Part shown: positions 25,116-37,879 of the stretch, piece by piece
Layout of the letters: each line of letters starts with the position of its first letter
Position numbering within the stretch: the stretch's first letter is position 1
NCBI GenBank assembly: GCA_905221605.1
Contig: CAJNDS010001458.1
Location: 188,001-252,000, forward strand
Source: Symbiodinium natans
Lineage: Eukaryota; Sar; Dinophyceae; Suessiales; Symbiodiniaceae
Direction: 5' to 3'
DNA length: 64,000 nucleotides
The notes under the pieces: generated by a model
Told to the model about the DNA's origin: nothing
Seen by the model: the letters and a program-made list of their open reading frames with translations, nothing else
Database searches by the model: none
Made by a program: the position numbers and the translations under genes

Positions 25116-25924
25116 TTGACCGTTTGATGCTTCAAATCCGGCCCTATCCCATCGTCCGCGGTCTCTCCGATAATTTGCACAGGGGTTGGTTGTCCAAGTT
25201 TTTCGTGTTTTGTGGCCAGATTCTTGGTCAGTCTTGCGCGCTTTGCTGGCCTTGTCGCATTCAGCAGCGGGCGCCGCCATTCTCTTTCTGCGTCACACTG
25301 CCCTCACCAGGAAGCAGTGTTGTGTGTTGTCCAGTTTTGGTGCCGCCCTCAGAAGTAGTAGACAGCTGCTGTATCAGCTTTGGATGGCGATGACACACGT
25401 CGCAGTCAACGCCAGTGCCTTGTCAGGTAAGTCAAGAGCCTGGCAAGTATAAGTTGCCTCATGGTTCGTGAGAGCGAAGTTTCTTGTGCGGCTTCAGAGC
25501 CTGCAATGTGTTTGGGGCCATGTGATCGTCACGCAGACCCCTCGGCCAAAAACAGCGACCTTGTGTTGACCTGGCGGCGCACGCCATGTGCAGCTTTTGG
25601 GCACAGAGCACACTGCAAGGCAGCACTGGAGCCTTTTGCAGCGGCTGCCGTTAGACGGCATGCTCTATGCGCATCCGCAATTCCGGCGACGTTCTCGAGC
25701 AGAGCGTTGAGGCTTCGAGTGCTTATGGTCTCCGACATTGTGAGAATCTTTTGTGCAGCTCAAAGTGCCGGAGTGGGCCAGAGTGTTTTCTCGAGGGAGC
25801 GGTAGTCTGATTGACAGTTTCTTCGCCGCTGGCCCATTTTGTGCATCGGCTGCAGGCACTTGCACCTGGCTGACCGACGCCAAGGCCCCCACATCATGAC
25901 ATCAGCCCTCACCGCGTCCAGCGC

Positions 25925-26390
25925 TGACTTTTTTTTTTGTTCGTCATCCTGCCTGCGTGCCTCTCTTCCCGACGGTGCTCGCATGCCTGGCTGGCAGCAA
26001 GTTGCTCTCGATGTCCCCGTCGTCAATGCGCTGGGTCCTAGTCACTAGCAAACCTCTGATCGTGAGATTGGTGGCGCTGCAGCTGCGTAGGCTCAACAGA
26101 AACGTCGTCACCTTGACGCTGCTGCCCAATGTCAAGCCGAAGTATTAATTTCGTTCCAGCCTGTCGTCTTCACCTTTCAGGGCACCCAGGGCACCATGAC
26201 CAAGGAAGCGTCCTCCATACTTCGTGATATTGCTGCCCAGCTCAGAAAGAAGATCTTCGAACGCACTGCCGTCCTCGCTCGGGCCAACAGTCGTGCTGTC
26301 ACGCGGCTGCGGCCCCTGAACGCAGCTCCCACAGCCAGTGCCGTCTTCGCCGCCCACGCCATCCTCAGCGAGCCCATGGACATTTGCTGA
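25925..26390 (+). pseudogene. LINE-type endonuclease remnant, C copy 6
   Basis: The copy starts in a T-run after D segment 2. It reads SLPDGARMPGWQQVALD and then VPVVNALGPSH (an altered block: DVPVV instead of DFAVV), TAG, the second TAG and the downstream segment to the stop at 26388-26390. The upstream GGLLRDES block is absent. Confidence 0.55.
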
Positions 26391-27993
26391 TTGACCGTTT
26401 GATGCTTCAAATCCGACCCTATCCCATCGTCCGCGGTCTCTCCTATAATTTGCACAGGGGTTGGTTGTCCAAGTTTTTCGTGTTTTGCGGCCAGATTCTT
26501 TGTCAGTCTTGCGCGCTTTGCTGGCCTTGTCGCATTCAGCAGCAGGCGCCGCCACTCTCTTTCTGCGTCACACTGCCCTCACCAGGAAGCAGTGTTGTGT
26601 GTTGTCCAGTTTTGGTGCCGGCCTCAGAAGTAGAAGACAGCTGCTGTATCAGCTTTGGATGGCGATGACACACGTCGCAGTCAACGCCAGTGCCTTGTCA
26701 GGTAGGTCAAGAGCCTGGCAAGTATAAGTTGCCTCATGGTTCGTGAGAGCGAAGTTTCTTGTGCGGCTTCAGAGCCTGCAATGTGTTTGGGGCCATGTGA
26801 TTGTCACGCAGACCCCTCGGCCAAAAAGTGCGCAGCTGTTCGGGTCGAGAAATGCCTTCGGCGTTTTCCAAGCCCCCCCAGCCCTAATCCAAGAGGGAGT
26901 GTCAAGATTCGCCTGCTCCGAGCATCACTGCGATCAGCTGACCTTGTGTTGACCTGGCGGCGCACGCCATGTGCAGCTTTTGTTTTTGGGCACAGAGCAC
27001 ACTGCAAGGCAGCACTGGAGCCTTTTGCAGCGGCTGCCGTTAGACGGCATGCTCTATGCGCATCCGCAATTCCGGCGACGTTCTCGTGCAGAGCGTTGAG
27101 GCTTCGAGTGCTTATGGTCTCCGACATTGTGAGAATCTTCTGTGCGGCTCAAAGTGCCGGAGTGGGCCAGAGTGTTTTCTCGAGGGAGCGGTAGTCCGAT
27201 TGACAGTTTCTTCGCCGCTGGCCCATTGTGTGCATCGGCTGCAGGCAGACCCGGGATCACGTTTGCTCATGTGGTTTCGTGCACACCTCAGATTGCCTTT
27301 GGTGTTCCGCGCTGGATTCCAAAAAACAGGAACCAGCTCGACCAGACCAGACCCATGAATTTGCAGCGCTTGCAATCTTTACATCCTTGTCGTGGCGTAT
27401 GAACACACTGGCTTGGGACCTATTGCAGCATACCATGCAGCTGTGCACTGGCCCGTTTCCGTTACCTTGGCGAAACTGCCCAGGCTCATGGCTCTTTCGC
27501 AGCCCTAAACTTTTGCTGACCCTTGGGAAAGCTTGAGCATGGTGCCAGCGTGCAGCGAACATGCACACAGCCTTTCAGGAAAGCTGTGCTTCGGGTGCCC
27601 TTCCATATGCCGCTGGACGCAGTGAGGGCTGACCTGGGGGCGGCGAACATCCGGCACATGCGTGGCAATGCATGGCTCTTCCACAAGATTGACAAATTGA
27701 GAACTTTCAGAGACGCTGCTGGTAGCCAGAGACGCATGAGGAGAATCCAAGCGCGGCCACGCACCATGTGGTGACTCAGTGCTGAGGCCTTTGTCAAAAG
27801 GGTGAACCTGCAGACAGGCCTCCAATCTTCGATACATCGTCGCGCGCAAGCAATCTCGAAGGTCGGCGTCCGGACCCAGTTGCCAACCTTGAGAAGGATT
27901 CTTGCCAGTAGAGATCCGCAGCGCAGGGTGTAGTCTAAGCAAGCCCACCTGATGTGTTCAAGTCGCTCTTTGATGTCCCTGGCCAGCATTTCC

Positions 27994-28022
27994 GGAGCAC
28001 CTTTTGGTACCAAAGGTGCTCC
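27994..28022. repeat. 29-nt near-perfect palindrome
   Basis: GGAGCACCTTT and AAAGGTGCTCC are 11-nt perfect inverted arms around a 7-nt centre (TGGTACC) that itself contains the palindrome GGTACC. It could form a hairpin in RNA or a cruciform in DNA. No neighbouring gene explains it. Confidence 0.85.
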
Positions 28023-29042
28023 AGTGAAGGCAGGGGCAAGACAAGAAAACATGTTCAACTTCAGTGCGATGTCCAGGCTCGATAAGGAGCACGCTCCAAC
28101 CAACTCTCGCCTTTGTGGCAGGCGTTTGTGTCAAAAGCGAGAAGAAAGGCGCGCAGTCACCTTCACATGCCTGCAATCTCGAAGTCGGGCGTCCTGCTCC
28201 GGTCGATGCCTGCCTTGAGAAACGTAAATATTGTCAGATTAACTCCTTCTGGTGAATAAAGGCCCCCAGTAAAGATCCCATAAGGCCTCGTAAAGCACCA
28301 TGGAGTGGCAGCAACTAGCTGGTACCAGACCGTACCCAAGCTGTGTGCATGTTGTTCTGTGTAGCCTATCGGGCACGAATTTATCACACTTGGCAGTACG
28401 AAGTTGCAGCGCTGCCCTGCACGGCAGCAAATTCTGAGCACGTCGCTCTTTGTGTGGTTGTGGAGACTCAGGAGTCAGGCTTGCGTCAAAAGGGTGCAGA
28501 AAAACCGTAAAACCTGCAATGGCGGGTACAGTTTGTTTTTGACGTGGCCTCAAAGCCGGCACAAGTGGTTGATCCGAAACCCCAGGATTGGGAGTTTTCG
28601 GGCTTTAGGGACCAGGAGCTCAGCAACAAATTCCCAAAGCTAAAGCTGTTGTTGCTGGCTACTGGAAGCAAAAACCAAGGGCAAGGGCGGCAACGGGTTG
28701 CGTTCACAAAGTTCCTGCGCTTTGCATAGGCTTCACGGTTGTAGCCCGGCAGGCCGGGCCCACGGGACAAGCACACATCCCAGCACCATGGAGTGCAGTG
28801 TGTGGATAAGAGAAGACAGCTCCTGCAGCTCCTGCAGCTCTCAGCGTGTGCTCTCTCTATGAAGCCCATCACTTGAGGCATCCCGGCCATCCCGGCCATC
28901 CCACATAAGTGAAATGGGGTGTTTTGGCTTTTCACAGCCACGTTTTCGACGGCTTTGCAGAAAGTCCCTCTGCCTTGCTCCGGCAGGTGCATGTCGGGGC
29001 ATTCGTGTTGAGGACATGGCTCTGACATGGCCGAGGCTGACC

Positions 29043-29094
29043 AAGGTAAGCAAGGCTAAGCAAGGCTAAGCAAGGCTAAGCAAGCTACCCAAAC
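29043..29094. repeat. 10-bp tandem repeat (GGCTAAGCAA)
   Basis: About four to five consecutive copies of a GGCTAAGCAA-type unit. Confidence 0.9.
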
Positions 29095-29112
29095 TACTGT
29101 CAGCCAGGCTGA

Positions 29113-29157
29113 GAGGCACTGAGGCACCGAGGCACCGAGGCACTGAGGCATTGAGGG
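29113..29157. repeat. 8-bp tandem repeat (GAGGCACC)
   Basis: Five consecutive GAGGCAYY units with slight variation, starting only about 20 bp after the preceding 10-bp repeat. Confidence 0.9.
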
Positions 29158-32100
29158 ACTGGATGCCACTTTCAAGGCACTCCGCCGAGGCTCGGAACTC
29201 GACTTCGCGGACTTCGCGGGGCCTCGCGAGCCGCCTTGGTGCGCCCCGTGTCCGCACGTAGCGCGGGCGGTCATCCCAGCGAGAGCCCGCCATCAGGGCT
29301 ATCATGCTCGAAGACTTCGGATTGGCTGACTGGCTGCATGCCGCCAATTTGTGGCAGGGCCTCTGCCCAGATCTGCATCGTCATTCAGGCCCTCGCCCCT
29401 TAACAGCATCCTATACTGGTACAACGACCCAGACAGCAGCAAGCAGGTCCGTCGCAAAGAGCGGGCACTGATACATGCCCTCTGCCGCGTGGTATGTCGC
29501 GCATGTGGGCCGTGGATAAGTTACTGTTTTCTTGCCAAAAACATTTGCACGAGCCAGCGAAGCCCGCCACGAAGCCCGCGAAGCCAACCTGGCGCCTTGC
29601 AAGTCAGAGTCTGTCGCAGTCGCCAGCCGCCAAACTCGGCGATGCCGGCCGAGAGCTTTCGTTCCAGTGTCACCTTGGTTGGAGGGTCGTGTGGAAGACA
29701 TGCTCACGCCGTGAGGTACCACGGGGCGCCGCGTGCCTTGCAATCTGAGAGCACTGCAAATGACAGGCTGGGATGGCCTGGCACTTGATCTGCGTTAGTC
29801 AGCCGTGCCGCAAGCCGCGCTACAAGCCGCTGCGTTGCAGAGGTCGCAGACGAGTGGTTGCGCGGCCATGGCAACCGGGGCTTTGGCACATGGCCCCATG
29901 GCTCATTGTTGTCCGTTGCTGTTCCTGTCAGCGACTTCCCATGCCAGGCTGCCACGTTCCGCTCGAGTGCAGCGTGGAAGCCTTCCGAGTGCTGGGGGGA
30001 TGTCGGCTTTAGATTCGCACTCTGAGCAGTCTTTCGGAACAGAAGCCGCGATAAGTAGCCACAGCATGACCGCAGACACGTCACTTTTTGAAGTTGCTGG
30101 TCGGCCCCTGCGGATTCAAGAAGAACATCGATCACATTGATCACATATACTGGTGTACCATCAGAAGCATCGTTGAGTAGTGATGGGGCGAATTGAACAC
30201 CTACTAAAGACAGCCTGCTACTCAGCTAGCACTAGTAACACTCGTACCCCAAGTCGATGCGCGATGCCTTGGGAAACTCTCTTCGCTTCGTGCGAAATGG
30301 GTGTCGCCCTGTGTGGCACTCAAACTCTTCTGCGACTCGGCACGGCCTAGTGGCCCCAGCGCCAACTTAGATGCTTGCGACAGCGGATTCAACGCATGTC
30401 AGGGCTGTCCACCCTGAGTCACTTGAGTGTACACCTTTCAAGGAGTGCCCAGATGCTGGGCTTCGACAGGTTTGGCATTGGCAAATCAGCACCCTGGTGG
30501 CCCTGGCGCCTGCTCAGTTGGCGGCTTGAGCCTCCCAGCCGTCCCAGCCTCTCCGGCCTTTTGGGCCGCCAAGGCATGGCGTCTGCCTTGGGCCGCCAAG
30601 CATCACTAAGCCCATGCATAAGTGCTGTTGCTCACGCCAGCGACATCGCGCTGTGATCCGAGACGCGCCTCCTCTCCCGACTCCTCTCCCCTCCGACTCC
30701 GACTGCTCTCTGCACTTGAGGTGTAATGGCTGAGCGGTTGCTGTAGCCAGCTATGCGTGCACGCTGTGGGGAACAAAACAGGCTTTTGGAGCGATTAGGA
30801 AGCCCGGCTGCGTGCAGCCATTTTGACATTGTGCATTTCGACTGTGTCCAAAGCATCGGGGCCCCCGTTAGGGGGACCCCCGTAAGCATTCCGTAGCCAG
30901 CCAACAGGATACGGCTCTCTCGCCAGAGTCGCAATCGCATGCTGTCAATTTTCGGCCAAGGTGAAGCAGAGGTCCGCACCGCAAGCCACTCCGCCATGCA
31001 CGGCCGTCTCTCGTGGTCCTCACATTCTGCGCTTGTCAGGCCTCGTGCGACTGCCAACTGGCCGAGCACTCTCTAAATTCGAGAAGAGTCAGAAATCCCC
31101 ACACCGTGGCATGGTTTCAGGCGGTCCTGTCCTGAACTGACACTGCCTTTCTTGCCCGCCCCCTGAGCTGCTACACTGCTGTTCTGGAAAGTCCCCACAG
31201 GTTCACTGCGCTGCTGTGCTGTCTGTGCTGTGCGAAGCAGCAGGTTGCTGCCGTTCCTGCACGCTCGGGTAAACGATTAAACGGCTGCCCCAAGCTTGGC
31301 AACTTCACCACTTTCACCACTTGCTGAGCACAGATGTTGCCTCTCGGAACCTTGGCTTGCCGCGCTTTCAGCCAAAATGGCGGCGCTCTGGAGTTGTCTG
31401 AGCAGATGACTACGGTTCCGGCATGGCTGCTGTGGAGCTTCGCCCTGTTCATCTAGACCCTGTCGCAATTCTCCCCACAACATGCATCGATATGGTCTGA
31501 AGTCGGGGTGCCAATTCCATTCGAGTTGTTCCACTCTAACCTGCCTGCCACTGGCTGTGGCTGGAGCTTTCACAAAACCTTTGCCAGGGGCTCGAGCGGC
31601 TCGAGGCGACGCGGCTGCATTTTTTGTTTTCACTGCACGAGGGTTCTGTCTTGGCCAAGCGTAGGCAAGCTACCTGCAAACCATGCAGGCCTCGCACAGC
31701 CGCCGCAGATTCACTGTGCCTGCGTGGGGTGGGGCGGGGGCCTGTGCACAGCGTCCACGGACACAAGCCTCCTTGCGAGCCTTGCAAGCTGCAAGAGGAT
31801 GCAAGCCCAGCTTTGAGTAGGACCTGTCGTTGAAGGACTATGCTGCGGTTGCGGAGGCAGCTCAAAGTTCTACTCGTACTTTCCTCACTCCTTGCGTGAT
31901 TCAGAGTACCGCCTGCAGACATGCACAAGCCAGAAAGGCCGCAAGCCGTAAGTTCCCTATTTTTGCATTGGCTGCTTGAGGCCTTTGTTGGACGGCCCAA
32001 TAGTCCTTGCATGCCATGGCCATTTCCAGATTCCATTGCGCGCGCTGTTTTGACTGTCAGAGATACAGGGGCAGCGGTTCACAGCCGTCTGCCCTGTCCG

Positions 32101-32241
32101 CAGCCCCAACGCAAAACGCGCGTGACTCTGGCGACTGTCTGAGCATGCCCGCACAGGGTCACGCCTTGAAAATTGCCTGGATGTTCCAGGTGTCCCGGGT
32201 CATGTGAGCTTGGAAGCCTTCGTCCGGTGGGCACATGGGAT

Positions 32242-32273
32242 GACAGCGGCGACAGCGGTGACAGCGGTGACAG
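32242..32273. repeat. 9-bp tandem repeat (GACAGCGGT)
   Basis: Three to four copies of GACAGCGGY in a row. No coding context recognised. Confidence 0.85.
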
Positions 32274-35200
32274 GGTTTGCCGGGTTTCCCGCTCTCCCGC
32301 TCTCTGAGCGCCCAGTGCGCCTTGTGAGTCTTTAAGGCCACGCAAGAAACCATTTGGACCATTGCCAGTTTCTTTGCTGGCCTGAAGGCCGCCCACATTT
32401 CCTTGCAGCCCTAGAATCAGATCGTGGGCTGGTGGCTACCCTCCGACCCAAGCCTCTGGCAGTCGCGGCTGTCCCCGTCACATGCTGCATGCTTCGGGAT
32501 TTCCAGCTGCAGGCATGGACCTCTGCTCACCCGCAGTCTCGTTAAGCCACTAACCAAGTCGCACTAGCACCGGCAAGTGGCAAATGCAACGGAGTCCTGT
32601 CGGTGCCATAGCTGATTACGCAAACCTGGACGTGCAATAGTTTCTCCTAGACGCATTGGAAGTAAGGCCAGGGGTTTCTTGCGCACCTTCATCGCTCGTG
32701 GCTACACCTGAGCCCACAAGCAGCCCTGGGCCGGGTTGCTCAGTGCACATCAAGCCCAAACGGAGTCCAAGAATAATGCTCGGGTTGCGACCTACCTGGA
32801 TTTGGAGATTCCCCTCTGTGGTAGTCGGCGTTGCGTGGGAGATGCCACTGTCCCTCTGTCATAGTGTGGAGTTGGTGAAGATGACAATGGGTCTGGGAAG
32901 GCAGTTCGTCAGGATCCTCATTCGCACCACGCTTCAACCATGAGCGCTGGAATTGTGGTGGTTCAAGCCCTCAGCTTGCAAGTTTCCGTAAATCGGCCTG
33001 GACCTATATCCCTTCCCCCCACATCAGAGGATTGAGTGAACATGATATCTCAAGATTCGGTCTTCCTTCGCTTGGGGTGTCGGCCGACAGGCTGGATATC
33101 TGTGCGGTCAAGAGGCCAACGATGCTGCAAGAACTTCACTTGTGCTCCTCACGGCAAGGCAACAGCCGACTTTAGCCGTACATGAGTTGACGAACGAGGG
33201 CGACCTGGATCTGTCGCGATCCTCCCCTTCACTGCTCCAGGGCTGCGATGTCAAAGCCCAATGACCCCAGTTTTTGTAGGCTTGCCACTCGCTCCTGCAT
33301 GGTGCGGACCAGGGATTAAGGTGATAGGACACGCAACTCACGCGATTGATGCTGCACCCAAAATCCCTTGTGAGGGCCCTCAGCTGTGATGACCAAGCTG
33401 CGTGGCATTGTCATCTCAGTCAATCTGGTGATCTTGCCATCGTAAACCCATACACAAGTGCACTGCCGGGTCAGTCCTTTTTTGCACAACAGTCCCGTAG
33501 CTGCTACGCCGTAGCTACCTATGGTTCCAAAGCTGCCTCCACGATCCAAAAAGTTCCGCCCTGCTTAGCTTCGGATTGTAAGGTGCATTCCATTTTGTCT
33601 CTGTGACAAGTCGAGAGCTGTCGGGCGGTAGCCAGGCAGCTCCGTGAGCCCTACTCACGGTTGTGGCTGTTTGGAGATGCATGGAAACGTGAAACTGAAC
33701 GGAACCATAGCATGTGCCGCTCAGGCGACTCTCCCTCCGCAATAGTTGAAGCCCGCAGGTCCGTTCCGCATGTGGCATCGTGGAGCTACATGGCATATCA
33801 CACATGGATCCCGATTTGTTTGACTGCCGATTTGTTTGACTGATTTGTCACTGCGCGTGGGCTCTGACCAGCAGCGCCGGTGTACACCCCCGCCTGCACA
33901 AACCGCAACCAGTGCCATCTGCAATGAGTGTCGGCTGATAGGCATAAGAGCGCAGCGCATGAATTACTGTATGCACTGGCACAGCTGTGCGTGATGAGGA
34001 ACAAGACCTAGCACAAAAAGCGGCACATCCCACACCAGCCAGCCACGCCGACCTATAGCCGGAATGTGATGCATGGACTGAGGCGCAATGTTGGACCCTC
34101 TTTTGCCTTAGAAAGACAAATTCTCATGGCCATGCATCATCTGGCCATTGTTTCCGGGATCTCCTAGAACGACAAGTTTCCGCGCCCCGTCGGGATGTTT
34201 CGTGTGGGAGCCTTAAAGCTCTTACACAGCAAAGGCAAACACCACAGTAAAGTGGGTCACAGTTCGAGCCTGCCTTCAATTGAACAACACTGTCCCCACT
34301 TTCCGCAGCTCCCAAAAGAGCAACCCTGCATGCAAGAGCTATAAGAGGCACCTTGGATCCGCCTGATGCCTCGGTCCCTTCCTTCGCGTCTTCCAACAAA
34401 CTTCAGGGCGTTCGCCGGAAAACGTTTGGGCCGTGTCGCCCTTGGAAGGAGAGTGAAGCTCTCATTAAAGAACTGCTCGGAAAACTGTTTAAACCAGAAG
34501 AAGCAAAAGCCTGAACTGGTATTGGCATGTGGCGTGCACGCAGAAGGATTCTGGACACAAGAAGCTCGGGGTAGCTCTATGTTGTCCTTGTAAAGAAGGC
34601 GACAAAGCCATCCCGAAAGCCACTTCAGGGATTGCACAAATGGGGGACCTAAAGAAACAATGTCCCTGAAGTTTCCTTCGACACGAGCTTTTCAGGGGCA
34701 AACCGATCAGGACGGCGTATGGGGGAGGGTGGTGCACAGCCTCCGGCCTTTGGCAAGGCCCGTGTCCAACATCGTCTGCACCTGTGTGGGTATCACGGGC
34801 TCTTCATCGAAGTTCCCTGGCCATCCTGCTTTTCGGATTTTTCGGCCACCCTGAAATCCCGGACAGTACTTCAAGTTTGGTGCAGAAGGTGATGGGGAAC
34901 CCAAACAAACAAGCAAACTTGCCTAAGCGATCCACAAAGCTCAGTTGAAGCCTCGGAAGAAGTGAGCCCGAGGCTATGTGCCAGAAGAGAATCAGCGCCC
35001 TGCTTCCGTAGCCAGGGCAAGGGCAATGATCGCTTGGAGTTACCACCTGTGCTGCGGCACAGATCGAAAGCCCTGATTCTTCGTGCTTCCGACGTGAAGT
35101 GCTGTTTAGGAGTGCCCTGGTCGCGAGCACCGGCTTCTGGGCCCCATTTTCGCCTGATGGACACTGTGCTTGAAGCGCGGGGCATGCCGCGCCACACACT

Positions 35201-35556
35201 TGGATCCTGCCAGTGAGGCATTAGGATACCACTATCGTATGACACGCCGACGGTGTCGTCGGAAGCGGCCCAAAAGATGCCAAGAGTGTCAGTGTCGGGC
35301 CGGAATGTGCTGTGAAGTGCTTCGTGAAGCCTTCCAGGCTGGCCCGCCGTGCCAACGTTCTCCCGCGGTGCCGAGTCTTTGCCAATACTGTAATGCACAT
35401 CTTCATATGATTCTCTTGGGGGGGGTGGGGGGGCCTGCTCTTACCACGCCCAAGAAAGATAACAAAGATAGAAGGGGTTGTGCTGGGCATTGGCCTGCAA
35501 GAAGGAGTAAATCCAGCCATCAGCCCCGGGCGTTCTAGAGTCTCTAGAGCCTAGAG

Positions 35557-35628
35557 CTGTCTAGAGCTGTGTGCAGAGCTGTGTGCAGAGCTGTGTGCAG
35601 AGCTGTGTGCAGAGCGGTGTGCAGAGCT
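35557..35628. repeat. 12-bp tandem repeat (GTGTGCAGAGCT)
   Basis: Five copies of a GTGTGCAGAGCT unit, preceded by two copies of a CTAGAGCTGT variant. Confidence 0.9.
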
Positions 35629-36490
35629 GGCATATCGAAGGCAAAGATGTGCAAGGAAAGCTTCAGTGCAGGCCGCCTCGAACATGAGCCACCACTTGAC
35701 TGGCGCCTGAGCCAAAAGCGTCAAAGTATCCGGAGATGCACTCCCATGAAAGCTGTGTAAGTGTCAGTGCCTTTCGGCAGGCTGATGTGCCTTAGGGCGC
35801 CCACCCAGTAGACACCAAAGAGGACCAATGAAGCTGCCGCCTCGATCACTAAAACTTGTGCAGCGTGCGCCATCCGGCCGGCGTTTCTTACCTTGCTCTT
35901 GTACGTACAGCTCAGCACAGAGTTCTGTTGGGACCTTGCAACTGCTCCGCACCGCTTGTCAGGAATCAATCCAGTGGAATGTGGGATGTCGCGCTTGCTC
36001 GCGACTCTCTTGTGCTCCGCCTGACCCCTGCTCAATGTGTTCACCCAGCCTTTGTCGCAGCTAGTGCAGCCAGCTGGAAGTTAAGTCTTGCTCTTGAGTG
36101 CCTCCAGCAGGCGTTTGGCATGTATAGCGATGTCTGGGCACGTGCTCACGGCAGTGTCAGGTCTTTGAGACTTTGAGAACATTTCAGAAGATGGTGCTCT
36201 GCTCAGATGAGCAGCTGGCCTTGGCAATAGCAACTTGCAATGCCACCATGCCGTCTTGCAACCTGTGCAGCGTCCTGATTTGGCCCGGGCGATCTGATGC
36301 CAAAAGCAACTCGATTATGACAGGGTTTTTCTGTTGCTTGGGACTTCCAAGCGCAAGCAGCGAAAGTGGCGGAAAAGTAGCGATCTAACGTGTTTCTGCC
36401 TCCAGCATCACATGTATGTGGTGCTCATGGACCTCTCCGTGCCCTCCGCACCGTGCCCTCCACACCGAATCCTGCTGTCATGGCCTCGCT

Positions 36491-36555
36491 TCCCTGAAGT
36501 TCCTTGAAGTTCCTTGAAGTTCCTTGAAGTTCCTTGAAGTTCCTTGAAGTTCCTT
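36491..36555. repeat. 10-bp tandem repeat (TCCTTGAAGT)
   Basis: Six consecutive copies; the first is TCCCTGAAGT and the rest are identical. Confidence 0.92.
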
Positions 36556-36659
36556 TTTGGGACCTTTCTGGGACCTTTTTGCCCATCCCTAGTCAGCATT
36601 TGAGGCACACCAGTGCATCCTTGGGCCCAGCAATCTGGACCTGCACAATGTGCACAGAA

Positions 36660-37050
36660 TATCACGAGCTCTTGGGGCAACTTGGTTTGATGGATCTCCG
36701 GGTGTGAGAAGGGGAGGGCGTTCTCCCTGGCACTCACTCTTCAAAAAGTTGCCGCAGCGGACAGCCAACAGGACACGGCCTCAACACTTCAGCAGGTGCA
36801 GATGCCAAGCTCGGGGTCGCGTCGTAGCGAACGTAAACTCCGACCTTTGCAAAGAACAGCTGTCGTTGTCTCGTTTCCTGGGCTTTGCTGCGGGCACATC
36901 ATCAAACTCACGAGCTCTTGGAGCAGCTTGCGCAGTTTGATGGATATTCGGGCGTGAGAAAGGGGGAGGGCGTTCTCCCTCGCACTCGCTCCCTTCACTG
37001 CTGCAGCAGACAGCCAAGAGGACACTGCCTAGCCGCTTTAGCTGCAGCAT
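36660..37050. repeat. Diverged direct duplication, period about 246 bp
   Basis: The segment starting CACGAGCTCTTGGGGCAACT (about 36664) and that starting CACGAGCTCTTGGAGCAGCT (about 36910) share GTTTGATGGAT, GTGAGAA, GGAGGGCGTTCTCCCT and the GACAGCCAA-AGGACAC motif in the same order. Divergence is substantial, so the duplication is old. Both copies contain the short inverted repeat GGGAGGGCGTTCTCCCT. Confidence 0.8.
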
Positions 37051-37879
37051 TGTTGCTCACGCAATGCATATGTTTATACGATTAGGTACAGCCAACGGCA
37101 GTGCAGCTGCCGCTTATCGTTACACTGTGCAGCGCCAGCGGCAGCGAACCTGGAACCACATGCATGCTCACCTGCATTTTGCTGGCGTGTAACACGCTTC
37201 AGCCTGGCATCTCGCCCGAGAAGTCACCTGGTGCTCGGCCATGCACCGCTCGGCGAGGCAATACGAGGCCATGCGGTGATGCAGCAGATTTTGCAACGCT
37301 TCAGAATGTAGGCGTTACACGTACCCTTTCACCGTTTCACCCATGCACGTCGAGCGAGAAATCACTGCATACATCCACTGGCGAGTTTTGCCTCATAGGC
37401 TTTGTGTGGGAGTGTTAATCATGTTTGGCGCATGCGGTTGGAACAGGCCATCTTCAAGGTTGCGTGCTTTGATGGCCTTTGTTGTGTTCTCAGGACGTTG
37501 GGGTTGCTTATTGGACGGCGAACAGGAGCTGTCAACCTGAATTATTTGGCATTCCCTTTCCTTCTCGCAGAATATATATAGAAGACTTAATTTAAGACCT
37601 TAATATGTAGTATTTGGCACAGGCTTTGGCTTCCAGCTATACAAGATATTGCATAAATTTGGGTTTCGCTTTGGGCGTTTTCTAGGTAGACAACAGACAA
37701 TATTGGGATCGAGCAAGGGGGGAAATATTCTCTCATGTATAAGAAGTATGAGGAACGACTCTTGATACGAACTTTTTTATTTACACCACAGGAGAGAGTA
37801 CTTATCTTTCGTTTCATAAGAATGGGAGCTTTTCATATTAGAGAGCCTTCTCCCATGAATCTGAAATATCGACCCTCTC

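Larger units (their letters stand above)
17521..27245. repeat. Second composite array (C, D and E segments), related to the first
   Basis: A second repeat domain shares short blocks with the first array, for instance GGCCCTCCACCGAACTCGCC and the GTGTCAGCTGCTG region. It is built from E segments (17521-18889; 21216-22310), six C segments (18890-20145, 20146-21215, 22311-23328, 23329-24005, 24691-25345, 25931-26620) and three D segments (24006-24690, 25346-25930, 26621-27245). The last part is a C-D tandem with periods of about 1340 and 1275 bp. C segments hold retroelement 3'-end remnants, listed separately. The array ends abruptly at about 27245. Confidence 0.88.
27246..37560. other. About 10 kb of moderately GC-rich DNA with no supported gene
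   Basis: Reading both strands I found no family motif, no codon pattern that stands out and no intact long gene. The longest ORFs (about 206 codons, 27486-28103 minus; about 176 codons, 34871-35398 minus) overlap equally plausible frames and have no recognisable domain. I list the short repeats and one palindrome separately. Spliced exons of a dinoflagellate gene could be hidden here, since introns there often lack canonical sites; I cannot exclude that from sequence alone. Confidence 0.6.

Noticed and set aside
27486-28103. ORF of about 206 codons on the minus strand as a gene
   Set aside because: No recognisable domain, overlapping alternative ORFs on both strands, and no composition difference from its surroundings.
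31370-31381. AGCCAAAATGGC, resembling the reverse complement of part of the dinoflagellate spliced leader
   Set aside because: Only 12 bases match and the flanks diverge. A 12-base match to some part of the leader is not unlikely in 64 kb.
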